Below, piece by piece: positions 42,309 to 51,172 of a stretch of DNA of 64,000 nt; the first letter of the stretch is position 1, and every line of letters starts with the position of its first letter. The stretch comes from Pelosinus fermentans DSM 17108. GTDB lineage: Bacteria; Bacillota; Negativicutes; DSM-13327. The translations under genes were made by a program, and so were the position numbers. The stretch covers positions 4,055,501-4,119,500 of the forward strand of contig NZ_AKVN02000001.1 of assembly GCF_000271485.2 (NCBI RefSeq), given 5' to 3'. The notes under the pieces are model-generated. The model ran no database searches. It worked only from the letters and a program-made list of their open reading frames with translations, and was not told where the DNA came from.

Positions 42309-44645
42309 TTACTTATCCCAAAATGACTGAATTAATGCATTCAGCTTACTTCCGTTTCGTACTTCCTTAGGATAACGCCAGTGTGCTGGAAATAGCTTTT
42401 TGTAATAATAGCTGGAAAATCTTGCATCAATCAAAAGAACTACGCCTTTATCTTCTTCCGAACGAATTACCCGCCCAGCTGCTTGCAGCACTTTATTCAT
42501 ACCGGGATACATATACGCATATTCATATCCCAGTTCATTTTTCTTTTTAAAATGCTCCATGATAAGGTTGCGCTCTATACAGATCTGGGGAAGTCCCACT
42601 CCTATAATAACAGTCCCCAACAGTTTATCCCCTTTGAGGTCAATGCCTTCGGAAAAAATCCCCCCTAACACACAGAAGCCAGCTAACATACGATTACGAT
42701 TTGGCTGGAACCGATCTAAGAAACTTTCCCGCTCTTCTTCCGACATGACATTGGTCTGTATCATTGTTTCGGTGTCAGGGTACAATTCCGCAAAGACATG
42801 ATGGACTTCCTGCATATAGTGGTAAGATGGGAAAAAAATGAGATAATTCCCGGTTTTCTGCTGGATCACTAAATGAATATAGTGAGCAATTTCACCATAA
42901 CTGCTCTCGCGATCTTTGAACTTTGTAGATATTTGGTCAGCTACCAGTAAGCATAAATTCTCGGTCTTAAAGGGCGATGGGAACGCAATTTTTGCATCCA
43001 CCGTCTCCCCACCCAATATTTCGCAGAAATAATCCAACGGAGCCAGGGTTGCTGAGAAAAATACGCTGGACTTGCCTCTCTTGACTGCTTCGCCCAACAA
43101 CTTGGATGGGTCAAGACAAAACAGTTTCAGAGTAACCTCTGATGAAGATTTTTCTACGTACGTAATATAGTGATCATCATAGAGCTCTACCATTTTCAAA
43201 AATATGAGTACATTAAAATAGAGTTCCAACAATGCATCATAACCCTCTGTTTTATGATTGTCAGTTAATAAAGCAGGCGCTTTGTTAACAAAGGTCCAAA
43301 GCAGGGGATAGATTTCCTCCGGTTGCTGCAATTGTGTATAATACCCCTCTTCACTGCACTCCTTTCGCATTCCCAGCATAACCGTATTGATTTTACCCAG
43401 GGTCTTGCCAATACTATGGCCTTTAAAGAGGTTCTTCACCTTCAAGAAAGAGCTTTTTGTTAGTTCTGCGGAAAACATCTCTCTTGCTCGATCCACCAAA
43501 TTATGCGCTTCATCAATTAAAAACGTATAGTCACCCTGGCTCGTCTGAAAAAATCGTTTTAAATACACTCTGGGATCAAAAACATAATTGTAATCACAAA
43601 TAATGCAGTCGGCCCACATGGATAAGTCTAAGGAAAGCTCAAATGGACACACCATATGCTCTCGGGAATAGGCTTCTATCACTTCCCGTGTAAATGCCCT
43701 CTCCTTCAAAAATATATCCATAATGGCATCATTGACTCGATCAAAATGCCCTTTGGCATATTTGCAATGATCCGGATTGCAGATGGCCTTTTCCTGAAAA
43801 CAGATTTTATCTTTCGCAGTGATCGTAATGGATTTAAAGTCCAAACCACATTCCCGCATGGCGTTCACTGCTTCCTCAGCCACTTGACGAGTAATGGTTT
43901 TGGCCGTCAAATAAAAAATCTTGCTCGTTTTATTCTCTCCCATAGCCTTGACGGCAGGAAACAAGGTAGAAATGGTTTTCCCAATCCCGGTGGGTGCTTG
44001 TACAAACAGTTTTTTGTTATCGGAAATGATTTTATATACCGAAACCGCTAATTCACGCTGTCCTTGGCGGTACGTTGCAAAAGGAAAATTCAGCTTTTTT
44101 ATGGATGAATCCCGCATCTCATTCCATTCCTTGAGATGTTTAGCCCAAACTAAATAGATATCCAGCAAGCCGCAAAAGAATGTTTGCAGTTCCTGCAGTG
44201 TAACGGTTTCTCTTATTCTTTTTATTTCATCCGTATCAATATTGTAATACGTGAGTTGAATTTCCAGCTGCTCTACATCATTTTGCTCACCATAAATCAG
44301 TCCATAGCATTTCGCCTGCGCCCAATGCAGGGGATTAAAGTTCTCATCGATCCGTTCCAAAGGAACAGCCGTTGTTTTGATTTCATCGATCACCACCTGC
44401 GGATCCTCGATAATGATCCCGTCCGCACGGCCTTCTACAAGGAATAAGAACTCTTTGTAATTCATTTCATATTTCAATTGGGCTTCTGCCAAATACTTGT
44501 CGCCACCAGCCTTTTGAAGCTTTTGGTGTATTCGGGTTCCTTCTACCGCTCTGCTAGTTCCCACAAAGCGAGTATCAATATCACCTGAACGCAAGGTATA
44601 CTCAACTAAGTTTTTTACTGATATGCGAACTACATCCGTTGTCAC
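42309..44645 (-). CDS. XPD/DinG-like iron-sulfur helicase with N-terminal PD-(D/E)XK nuclease domain
   Basis: GTG 44645 has GAGGTG at nine bases; a GTG at 44657 has no usable site. 778 residues. Residues about 1-190 look like a Cas4/RecB-type nuclease: GTRIHQKLQ, then EGRADGIIIED...VVIDEIKTT, giving the D...ExK catalytic set. The helicase starts at TYRQGQRELAVSVYKII, with Walker A APTGIGKT. A four-Cys Fe-S region (CFQEKAICNPDHCKYAKGH, with MVCPFE) follows, then DEAH (LIDEAHNLVD), SATLAPLDYF and GRVIRSEEDKG. The helicase resembles the XPD/DinG 5'-3' group. The nuclease fusion suggests end-processing in repair. Single gene in an accessory region. Confidence 0.9.
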   Translation of the reverse strand: MTTDVVRISVKNLVEYTLRSGDIDTRFVGTSRAVEGTRIHQKLQKAGGDKYLAEAQLKYEMNYKEFLFLVEGRADGIIIEDPQVVIDEIKTTAVPLERIDENFNPLHWAQAKCYGLIYGEQNDVEQLEIQLTYYNIDTDEIKRIRETVTLQELQTFFCGLLDIYLVWAKHLKEWNEMRDSSIKKLNFPFATYRQGQRELAVSVYKIISDNKKLFVQAPTGIGKTISTLFPAVKAMGENKTSKIFYLTAKTITRQVAEEAVNAMRECGLDFKSITITAKDKICFQEKAICNPDHCKYAKGHFDRVNDAIMDIFLKERAFTREVIEAYSREHMVCPFELSLDLSMWADCIICDYNYVFDPRVYLKRFFQTSQGDYTFLIDEAHNLVDRAREMFSAELTKSSFLKVKNLFKGHSIGKTLGKINTVMLGMRKECSEEGYYTQLQQPEEIYPLLWTFVNKAPALLTDNHKTEGYDALLELYFNVLIFLKMVELYDDHYITYVEKSSSEVTLKLFCLDPSKLLGEAVKRGKSSVFFSATLAPLDYFCEILGGETVDAKIAFPSPFKTENLCLLVADQISTKFKDRESSYGEIAHYIHLVIQQKTGNYLIFFPSYHYMQEVHHVFAELYPDTETMIQTNVMSEEERESFLDRFQPNRNRMLAGFCVLGGIFSEGIDLKGDKLLGTVIIGVGLPQICIERNLIMEHFKKKNELGYEYAYMYPGMNKVLQAAGRVIRSEEDKGVVLLIDARFSSYYYKKLFPAHWRYPKEVRNGSKLNALIQSFWDK

Positions 44646-44810
44646 GTAAGCTGGCACCTCACTTTCTGCCCAAGTTTAAACCTTTAAAGTGTATCCAATT
44701 TTAAAAGTGCTATCCACTAATTCCACGCCAATCAGCCTATCCCTTTAAATGTCTTACAGGCAGAATAACCCATCTAGCAATTCCAATACCCTTAACACAA
44801 GTTTAATTTC

Positions 44811-44850
44811 AAAAAGCCAATTCCCTTACCGTAAAGGGAATTGGCTTTTA
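44811..44850. terminator. terminator of the symporter gene
   Basis: AAAAGCCAATTCCCTTA / TAAAGGGAATTGGCTTT, overlapping the symporter stop codon; nearly the same as the hairpin at 30135-30172. Confidence 0.75.
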
Positions 44851-45798
44851 TGCTGTTTGAAGACGTTTATATAAATGAGATACAATTGTTGCGAGTGGCT
44901 GCTGATACAAAATAGCCAGTGTCATAGGAACTGCAACCCTTGGCGGAAAATAGGTGAGTGCAATGACGAGTCCACAAGCGTTATTACGGATGCCCACATT
45001 AAAAATCATCGTTAGTATAATGCTCTGCGTTCGTTCTTTTAATGCAAATGATCCCAGGTAACCGACAAAGAAGCTTGCTGATACAACAAATAAGGTAACG
45101 AGCAATGTTTTTAGTATGGAGATGTCCCAATTAATTTGTGGCATTACGACTGCTGAATTAATTAGGATGACCAGAAAAAGTGCTCCTTTTGATGTGGCAC
45201 CCCCAATGCTGTTAGCGAAATTAACACTCTTCCCCTTTGTCCAATCATGCAGGAGCATACCGATGATACTAGGTACTGTAACCATGAGCATAAGGTCGAT
45301 AACCATTTTACTATAGCTAATGTTGATGGTTTGACCAACAACAAGATGGAAAAATAGCGGTAATACGGTAGGTACAATAAAAGTATCCAATGTTACTGCT
45401 ACAAAAGATATGCCCAAATCACCTTTGATTAATGAAGTCCAGATGATGGATGTAACCCCAATTGGAATGGAAGAACCGATTAGATAGCCCAGGCGAATGT
45501 CAGGATCATTGGGGTAGAAGATCATGCCAACAGCCCAAGCTGTCAAAGGTGTAACAAAATGAACTAAAATCAGCACCCAGATAGGAATCCAGGGCTTCTT
45601 TAGCACGGTAGTGAATTCCTTAAAACTTGTACCTAATGCGGTGATAAAGGTCATGTAAGCGAATAAAATCACTACAATTTGCCGTAGAGTCGGGGAATCA
45701 GTAATCGTAACGAAAAAGCCTAAGAATAGTCCAGAAAGCACTACAATGAACATGTTTTTGGATAACCAGTCATTTAATTGAATAAAGAAAATAGACAT
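44848..45798 (-). CDS. bile acid:sodium symporter (BASS) family transporter
   Basis: 316 residues with about ten helices, behind CGGAGG. Family features: SSIPIGVTSIIWTSLIKGDLGISFVAVTLDTFIVPTVLP (crossed-helix core), TIFNVGIRNNACGLVIALTYFPPRVAVPM. Relatives include YocS/ASBT-like sodium symporters and ACR3 arsenite exporters; the ACR3 cysteine pattern is not seen. Substrate unknown. Confidence 0.85.
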   Translation of the reverse strand: MSIFFIQLNDWLSKNMFIVVLSGLFLGFFVTITDSPTLRQIVVILFAYMTFITALGTSFKEFTTVLKKPWIPIWVLILVHFVTPLTAWAVGMIFYPNDPDIRLGYLIGSSIPIGVTSIIWTSLIKGDLGISFVAVTLDTFIVPTVLPLFFHLVVGQTINISYSKMVIDLMLMVTVPSIIGMLLHDWTKGKSVNFANSIGGATSKGALFLVILINSAVVMPQINWDISILKTLLVTLFVVSASFFVGYLGSFALKERTQSIILTMIFNVGIRNNACGLVIALTYFPPRVAVPMTLAILYQQPLATIVSHLYKRLQTA

Positions 45799-45912
45799 TT
45801 AAACCTCCGTATAGGGTTGTAGGCTACATTTAAATATTAATCAAATCTTTTATCTAAAAAGACACTTATTTTACGGTTTCTCTTTTCACAGGTATAGAGT
45901 GAACCTTAAAGG

Positions 45913-46548
45913 TTATTTATTCTCTGGCACCATCAATTTAACTCCTAATCCTATGAATATAGTGCCGGTTATCCAGCGGAAATATCGCTCTAACACTGGT
46001 TTGGCCATAAGCCAATGTCTTATAAAGCCAGAGGTTCTTGCATAAAAAACGAGCACCAATAAGCCAAGTAAGAAATATATAAAACCATACATTAGCATCA
46101 TTAAAGCCGCAGATTCACTGCCGGCATCTACGAACTGCGGGAGAAAGCTCACGAAGAATATTGCAGTCTTAGGGTTTAGCGCCGCAGTAATAAATCCCTT
46201 AAGAAACAAATTTCTCGCTAGCTCCTCTTTCGGCAGTTCAGTATAATCAACACTATTCTCATTGCTTCTGATGGTTTTAACCCCAATGTATAATATATAT
46301 AAGGCACCAACTATTTTGATTATACTATATGCAGCTGCCGACTGTTGAAGAATAACAACCAATCCTAATGCAGTAGATATTGCATATAAAAGCTGTCCTA
46401 GGCTTGCACCAAAGGCTGAAATTAGGGCAGCTCTCTTCCCCTGCGTTACCCCACGGGTAATGACATATAACGTGTTTGGTCCAGGCATGATCACCAAAAT
46501 AAAAGATGCTATTGTAAATAGCAGTAAACTATGCAAGTCTATGTTCAT
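45913..46548 (-). CDS. LysE/RhtB-family amino-acid exporter
   Basis: 211 residues, six helices, behind AGGGAG. N-terminal ASFILVIMPGPNTLYVITRGVTQGKRAALISAFGASLGQLLY is the LysE/RhtB signature; GFITAALNPKTAIFFVSFLPQFV follows. The family exports amino acids such as homoserine, threonine or leucine. Single gene between the symporter and a divergent PhzF gene. Confidence 0.93.
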   Translation of the reverse strand: MNIDLHSLLLFTIASFILVIMPGPNTLYVITRGVTQGKRAALISAFGASLGQLLYAISTALGLVVILQQSAAAYSIIKIVGALYILYIGVKTIRSNENSVDYTELPKEELARNLFLKGFITAALNPKTAIFFVSFLPQFVDAGSESAALMMLMYGFIYFLLGLLVLVFYARTSGFIRHWLMAKPVLERYFRWITGTIFIGLGVKLMVPENK

Positions 46549-46686
46549 CCATCTATCTCCCTTGTTCCAACTTTGGAATAATTCACCTGTCAGATACTTA
46601 CATTCATAAATTGTATTTTACTTATCCAGTTTACCACTACTATAATAAGTAAGAAAGGTAAAATTTAGTTTGAGGAGGCATACTTG

Positions 46687-47586
46687 ATGAAAACATATAC
46701 AGTCTATCAAATTGATGCGTTTACATCTGAAAAATTCAGCGGCAATCCTGCTGGCGTAGTCACAAATGCACAAGGATTATCCGAACTTGCTATGCAGCGT
46801 ATCGCACGAGAACTTAATAATTCTGAGACGGTTTTCATTTTTCCACCCGATGATATAAGTCACGATGTGAAACTTAGATATTTTACGCCAACTACTGAAG
46901 TACCGTCGTGTGGACACGCCACCATTGCAGCTCATTACGCGCGCTCGATAGAAAATCAACTCGGATCGGAAAGGGTCATGCAAAAAATAGGGATTGGTAT
47001 TTTACCCATCGATATTGTTAAAAATAACGATTATACAATATGGATGACCCAAGGGTCTATCGAATTTTCTGAACCCCTTTTCACTAAAGACCGTGAACTC
47101 TTATTATCATCTCTCGGTCTAACAGAAGAAGAAATAGACGAATACTGCCCAATTCAGATAGTTTCTACAGGACACTCAAAAGTAATGATTGGGATTAAAT
47201 CTATAGCAAAGCTTCATAGTTTATCTCCTAACATGAGTATGTTAAGTAACTTAAGTAAATCCATTGGCTGTAATGGCTATTATGTCTTTACTTTTGCCTC
47301 CCGCCCCAGTACTATTTTAACCCACGGCAGAATGTTTGCACCAGCTATTGGTATTTCCGAAGATCCCGTAACGGGAAATGCCATCGGCCCACTTGGAGCC
47401 TATCTCGTTAAGCACGGATTAGTTGAATATAACAACTCCTTGTTTTCATTCACGGGGATTCAGGGAGAGGCTATTGGACGTGTTGGAACAGTAGATGTTA
47501 AGGTAAAAATTGAAAATGGTGAACCAACACAGGTTCAGATAGGTGGTACTGCAGTCATTGTATTTAAAACGCAACTAGAAATATAA
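46687..47586 (+). CDS. PhzF-family isomerase
   Basis: ATG 46687 is eight bases after GAGGAGG; 299 residues. Diaminopimelate-epimerase fold: YQIDAFTSEKFSGNPAGVV, catalytic Glu in RELNNSETVF, FTPTTEVPSCGHATIAAHY, and SEDPVTGNAIGPLGAYL. Besides phenazine biosynthesis, many PhzF-like proteins have unknown substrates; no phenazine genes are here. Confidence 0.92.
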   Translation: MKTYTVYQIDAFTSEKFSGNPAGVVTNAQGLSELAMQRIARELNNSETVFIFPPDDISHDVKLRYFTPTTEVPSCGHATIAAHYARSIENQLGSERVMQKIGIGILPIDIVKNNDYTIWMTQGSIEFSEPLFTKDRELLLSSLGLTEEEIDEYCPIQIVSTGHSKVMIGIKSIAKLHSLSPNMSMLSNLSKSIGCNGYYVFTFASRPSTILTHGRMFAPAIGISEDPVTGNAIGPLGAYLVKHGLVEYNNSLFSFTGIQGEAIGRVGTVDVKVKIENGEPTQVQIGGTAVIVFKTQLEI

Positions 47587-47628
47587 TTACTGTACAAAAA
47601 AGAATATGACTCTCAATCTTCAAATACA

Positions 47629-47700
47629 AAAACCGTCCCTACCCTCAAACGTTCTGAGGATAGTGCCTATAATTAAAGCCTACGAACCAGTATTCTACCG
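47629..47700 (-). repeat. glmS-tail plus terminator cassette (most decayed)
   Basis: Minus strand: ACGGTAGAATA (TVE of the glmS end) and then arms ACTATCCTCA / TGAGGGTAGGGACGGT with TTTTTG. Only about ten bases of tail remain; it is recognised mainly through the shared hairpin and order. Confidence 0.45.
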
Positions 47701-47779
47701 TGCTCTTTGCAAAAAATGATAAAAATAGAAGGAACAATATAATTTTCCTTCTACCTCTTATAAAAGTAATAATTTTTCA

Positions 47780-47863
47780 CTAAACACTTGCTGCGCAATA
47801 AATCCTTTCAATGCAGTTGAAATCCACCACAATCACAGGAATCTTGCGAAACATAGTCGTACC
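47780..47863 (-). pseudogene. C-terminal remnant of an unknown gene
   Basis: A minus-strand frame reads TMFRKIPVIVVDFNCIERIYCAASV then TAG. It looks like coding sequence but has no start. It sits between the glmS-tail cassette and a second broken gene. Confidence 0.3.
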
Positions 47864-47914
47864 ACAAAAGAATGTGACAATGGGTTTCGACATTCATAAC
47901 TTTTTAATATTAAT

Positions 47915-48180
47915 TCATGTACAATTGTTTTGAATAACAGAATGGAAATCCATAGGCTCACCTAAACTTTCTAGACGTTTAATACAATGAATTCTTACAT
48001 ACTTCGACAATTGTCGTTCTGTTTCATGATATTCAGGATAATATATAAATCTGTTTCTTTTAACTTTTCTAAATAAGGAAATATAGCTTCAATAAAAGAG
48101 TTGCCTTGCAGATTTGAAATTTGGTATTGATGGTATTGATCCTGGGTTATTAAGATAATAATAATGGACTTTGAGTATTC
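47915..48180 (-). pseudogene. frameshifted remnant of an unknown gene
   Basis: Minus strand: QGNSFIEAIFPYLEKLKETDLYII in one frame, then, after a one-base shift, PEYHETERQLSKYVRIHC and IKRLESLGEPMDFHSVIQNNCT to TGA. Both halves read as one helical protein. No homologue recognised, no ribosome site. Nothing else is seen in 47587-48334. Confidence 0.45.
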
Positions 48181-48334
48181 GTCATGAGTAAACTTGAATT
48201 AATAACCCACCATTGCGACTGCTCCTTTTGACGGCGCGACTCTCCTACAACAGTAACTGTATAAAATAATAAAACCGCACTGCCAAAGGGTAACCTTTTA
48301 CAATACGGTTCCATTTATCAAATAACTAATTCCA

Positions 48335-48694
48335 CTATTGTGCCATGATCCGCTGGCAAACACTTGTGATAAAAACTTCCTGATCTTGATCCTCTGAAAA
48401 TCCCATGTCCATAAGTACATACGACGTTGCTGTAATATTAGCCTTTTTCAACAGCATCTTTGCGCAGGCCATTTTGCATCCGTCAATGGCGATTACTTCG
48501 GTAGCCTCCGCGGCTGCTTTTAAAAAACGCGGATACCCTGCACCGATACCGGCCAAACAACTCGTTCCGCAACGTGCATAACCTACCGCCCGTAAATTAC
48601 GTCCGACCTGATCACTTACCGCTCCCTCGGTACAGCACCCAGAACAAGTATAGAGTATCCGGGTTGAAGTTTCTTCCCCATTATTGCACCCCAT
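48335..48694 (-). CDS. DGC-domain putative zinc-binding protein
   Basis: ATG 48694 follows GAGGGG; 119 residues. Cys motifs: TCSGCCTEGAVSDQVGR, ARCGTSCLAG and the domain-naming IDGCKMACAKMLLKKA. Members are small metal-binding proteins often encoded beside metalloid permeases. It follows the permease gene by about 50 bases and is probably cotranscribed under the MarR regulator. Confidence 0.87.
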   Translation of the reverse strand: MGCNNGEETSTRILYTCSGCCTEGAVSDQVGRNLRAVGYARCGTSCLAGIGAGYPRFLKAAAEATEVIAIDGCKMACAKMLLKKANITATSYVLMDMGFSEDQDQEVFITSVCQRIMAQ

Positions 48695-48747
48695 ATATTT
48701 ATCCCCTCTCATTTAATTTTACTATTATAGTGTAAGCAATGTTCTGC

Positions 48748-49611
48748 TTATAAAAAGTAAAACAAAAATCCTGAAATAGTTGACATTAAAACTACCGAGA
48801 CAATAAAAGCCACTACCAGCCTTTTTTGAAAAATAGAGTTCAACAATACAATTTCTGGCAAACTCGCCCCTGCAGAACTGATAACGAGCGCCATAACAGC
48901 TCCCGCGCTCATCCCTTTGGCGATAAGAATTTGGGATACAGGGATCATAGCAGAAAGACGGATATACAATGGAATGCCAACAATAGCCGCCAAGGGAATA
49001 AGCCACCAGGAGTCGCCTCCCAAGTAATGGGAGATCCATTTCGTTGGTACAACTTCGTGAATAAAAGCTCCGATTGCTGCACCAAACAATAAATAAGGAT
49101 ATACTGATTTTATAAGCTCAATCGTTTCTTTCCACGCCCCAGCAACACTAAAGCTCGCTGGAGCTGCATCGAGGTCTTGCACAACAACATCCTTCACTGC
49201 TCCTTCAAAACCCATCTTTTCAAGAGCAAAGCCGATAATGATGGATAACACCGAGGTGATTAGTGTATAAACCATAGCTACTTTCCATCCTAATGAAAAT
49301 ACCATGAGTGTCAGGATCGTCGGATCTAAAATGGGTGAGGAAAATAAAAAGATCATGACGATACCGAAGCGAACTTTTTTATTTAATAAATTTACAATGA
49401 TCGGAATGGTAGAGCAAGAGCAAAAAGGGGTCACAAAAGCAAATACAATCGCACCCAATGCACCAACAAAAGAGTTTTTTCCAGAAAGCCACGTATTAAT
49501 TTTGTCATAGGGAATCCAGATTTGGAGTAAATTAATTAGAAAACTAATTCCTACAAACAATACGGACAATTCAAAAATAAGGGTAGCAAAAGTTTTCAAA
49601 ATATCATACAT
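48748..49611 (-). CDS. ArsP_1-type permease (PF03773)
   Basis: ATG 49611 behind AAGGAGGTG; 287 residues, eight or more helices. FAFVTPFCSCSTIPIIVNLL and LPEIVLLNSIF are diagnostic; the CSCS motif provides thiols. ArsP-type permeases export organoarsenicals such as methylarsenite, while others in the family have unknown cargo. A MarR operator-like palindrome lies directly upstream (49631-49647). Confidence 0.88.
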   Translation of the reverse strand: MYDILKTFATLIFELSVLFVGISFLINLLQIWIPYDKINTWLSGKNSFVGALGAIVFAFVTPFCSCSTIPIIVNLLNKKVRFGIVMIFLFSSPILDPTILTLMVFSLGWKVAMVYTLITSVLSIIIGFALEKMGFEGAVKDVVVQDLDAAPASFSVAGAWKETIELIKSVYPYLLFGAAIGAFIHEVVPTKWISHYLGGDSWWLIPLAAIVGIPLYIRLSAMIPVSQILIAKGMSAGAVMALVISSAGASLPEIVLLNSIFQKRLVVAFIVSVVLMSTISGFLFYFL

Positions 49612-49630
49612 TCTTTTCACCTCCTTTTTT

Positions 49631-49647
49631 ATTTGCATTTTGCAAAT
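49631..49647. promoter_or_regulatory. probable MarR operator at the permease promoter
   Basis: ATTTGCA-TTT-TGCAAAT, perfect arms, 20 bases before the permease start. It shares the TTGCAAAT core with the 31-base palindrome before the MarR gene. Confidence 0.65.
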
Positions 49648-49663
49648 ATATATTTAAAAAAAT

Positions 49664-50116
49664 TCACCGCACTGGCGAACAGCACACACTGGATTGAGCC
49701 AAACTTCGATTCAGCAATTGAATGGAGCGAATAACGGTCTCTTTCTCAAATTCTGTCATACCCGAAAATACTTCCTGGAAATAGCTATTCATTTGCTCAC
49801 TGATTTCTATCACAACGCGGGCCCCTAGCTCTGACAAAGAAAGCATATATACTCGTCTATCCTGAGGATCCTCTACTTTTTCCACCAATTCCAGCTTCAC
49901 CAGTGTTTGGACTTGCCTGCTAAATGTTGTGATATCCATGCCTAGCGCATCGGCGACTTCCTGCATAGAGGGATGTCGCCTTTTATTAATCTCATACAGA
50001 ATATGACTCTGAATCACTGATAGATCGGTTTCACTGACTTTACAGCCGCATTTATCGATTAACCCCAGCCGTCTCGTCATCACATGAAATGTTTCTCGGA
50101 TTTGTTCCATCTCCAT
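49664..50116 (-). CDS. MarR-family regulator
   Basis: ATG 50116 is eight bases after GAGGTG; 150 residues. Winged helix: HILYEINKRRHPSMQEVADALGMDITTFSRQVQTLVKLELVEKVEDPQDRRVYMLSLSELG. Extra Cys at the N-terminus (KCGCK) and C-terminus (SVCCSPVR) could sense metalloids or thiols. It is upstream of the permease and DGC genes, with TTGCAA palindromes at both promoters. Confidence 0.9.
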   Translation of the reverse strand: MEMEQIRETFHVMTRRLGLIDKCGCKVSETDLSVIQSHILYEINKRRHPSMQEVADALGMDITTFSRQVQTLVKLELVEKVEDPQDRRVYMLSLSELGARVVIEISEQMNSYFQEVFSGMTEFEKETVIRSIQLLNRSLAQSSVCCSPVR

Positions 50117-50141
50117 TCTTATCACCTCGCCCTCATTTTAC

Positions 50142-50172
50142 CAGCATTACTTGCAAATTGCAAGTAATGCTG
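50142..50172. promoter_or_regulatory. 31-base perfect palindrome, MarR operator
   Basis: Fifteen-base arms (CAGCATTACTTGCAA and its complement) around a central A, 26 bases upstream of the MarR gene. Too compact for a terminator and without T-tract; best read as an operator. Confidence 0.75.
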
Positions 50173-50295
50173 AAAATAAAGTCTGCCAAAATTTGATTCT
50201 TCTATAAAAACGGTAGAAGACAGATATAAAATCCTCCTTCTACCTAAATTTCTGAACAGCAGTGATAATCAGAACTGCATCATGTTTAATTTCAA

Positions 50296-50670
50296 TCATA
50301 TAATCGTTGCAACGTCCTTTATTTTCACCTTTGTCTCACAACAGCCGCCCTGCCCTCGGTATTTCTGTAGCCGCGCAAAGTCTTTTTGACAATGGGGCTG
50401 CTGCTCCGGTTCCTTTGCTAACAACTCCTGTACAAAAGGATACCGTTCTAGGCTGGTTTTATCCACCCTATAATAAACCCACTGGGCTTGCTTCTCACTG
50501 GTAATCAACTTGGCATATTTAAGCTTAATCAGATGCCGTGAAGCATTGGGTTGACTGAGATTCAACACCGCTTACAAATGACCGACGCATAAGGTTTCCT
50601 TGTACAATAAGTGCAAAATCCGCAGCCGAGTCCCATCACCCAGCGCTTTTAATATTTCGACTACATCCAT
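50296..50670 (-). pseudogene. ArsR-family repressor with an internal stop codon
   Basis: From ATG 50670 (behind GAGGTGGCAG) the frame reads MDVVEILKALGDGTRLRILHLLYKETLCVGHL, then TAA at 50572-50574, then continues in the same frame AVLNLSQPNASRHLIKLKYAKLI... to the end. The protein is a normal ArsR winged helix (LNLSQPNASRHLIKL is the recognition helix) apart from this one stop, probably from GAA or CAA. C-terminal CC (GGCCETK) resembles metal sites. Truncation removes the DNA-reading helix unless a restart at GTG 50568 works. Confidence 0.85.
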
Positions 50671-51172
50671 CACTGCCACCTCAATCATTATTTGTGCCAT
50701 CCTTTGTGATATGATGATATGCAATCTTCCATTCATGTATGTTAAGATAATTGTGTACAGCCCTATTCCCGACAGCGCTGTACAATCTCATTATGAACCT
50801 CTCTATTACGTACAGTCGACGACAAGATTTGTAGCGAAATGGAGGAGGGCAGTCGGCGGGACGTCTGGCTCCGGTCCAATGAGGAGTAAAAAAACGGAAT
50901 CACCCGGCTTTTTTAATAATCATTCAGGCTATCTTTTTATTTTTATCTACAGAAATCACAGCATTGATTATAGGACCATAAATGCAAGAGACCATTGACA
51001 ACTGCACTCCACTAGAATTCTCATTATTCTACTTCTTTCAGAAAAAACTATTAAATTGTATTCTGTAAACAATATATATATAATAATCTCTATTGAAATA
51101 TCGGAAATCGTCTTTTCTGAAAGTGGAAAGTCACTAGGTATATTTAAAACAAAAACAGGAGGACTATTTTCA
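50671..51172. other. intergenic region upstream of the SulP gene
   Basis: About 500 bases without a convincing gene. TGTACAG (about 50755) and CTGTACA (about 50778) form an inverted pair that could be an operator. A frame open from 51056 runs into the SulP gene but lacks a ribosome site; its first 39 residues are not SulP-like. Confidence 0.4.

Noticed and set aside
47780-47900. CRISPR-like short repeats near GTTGAAATC
   Set aside because: Only a single occurrence; the sequence reads better as the tail of a lost gene.
50600-50998. 132-codon + strand frame upstream of SulP
   Set aside because: It begins antisense to the broken ArsR gene and shows low-complexity translation without a ribosome site.
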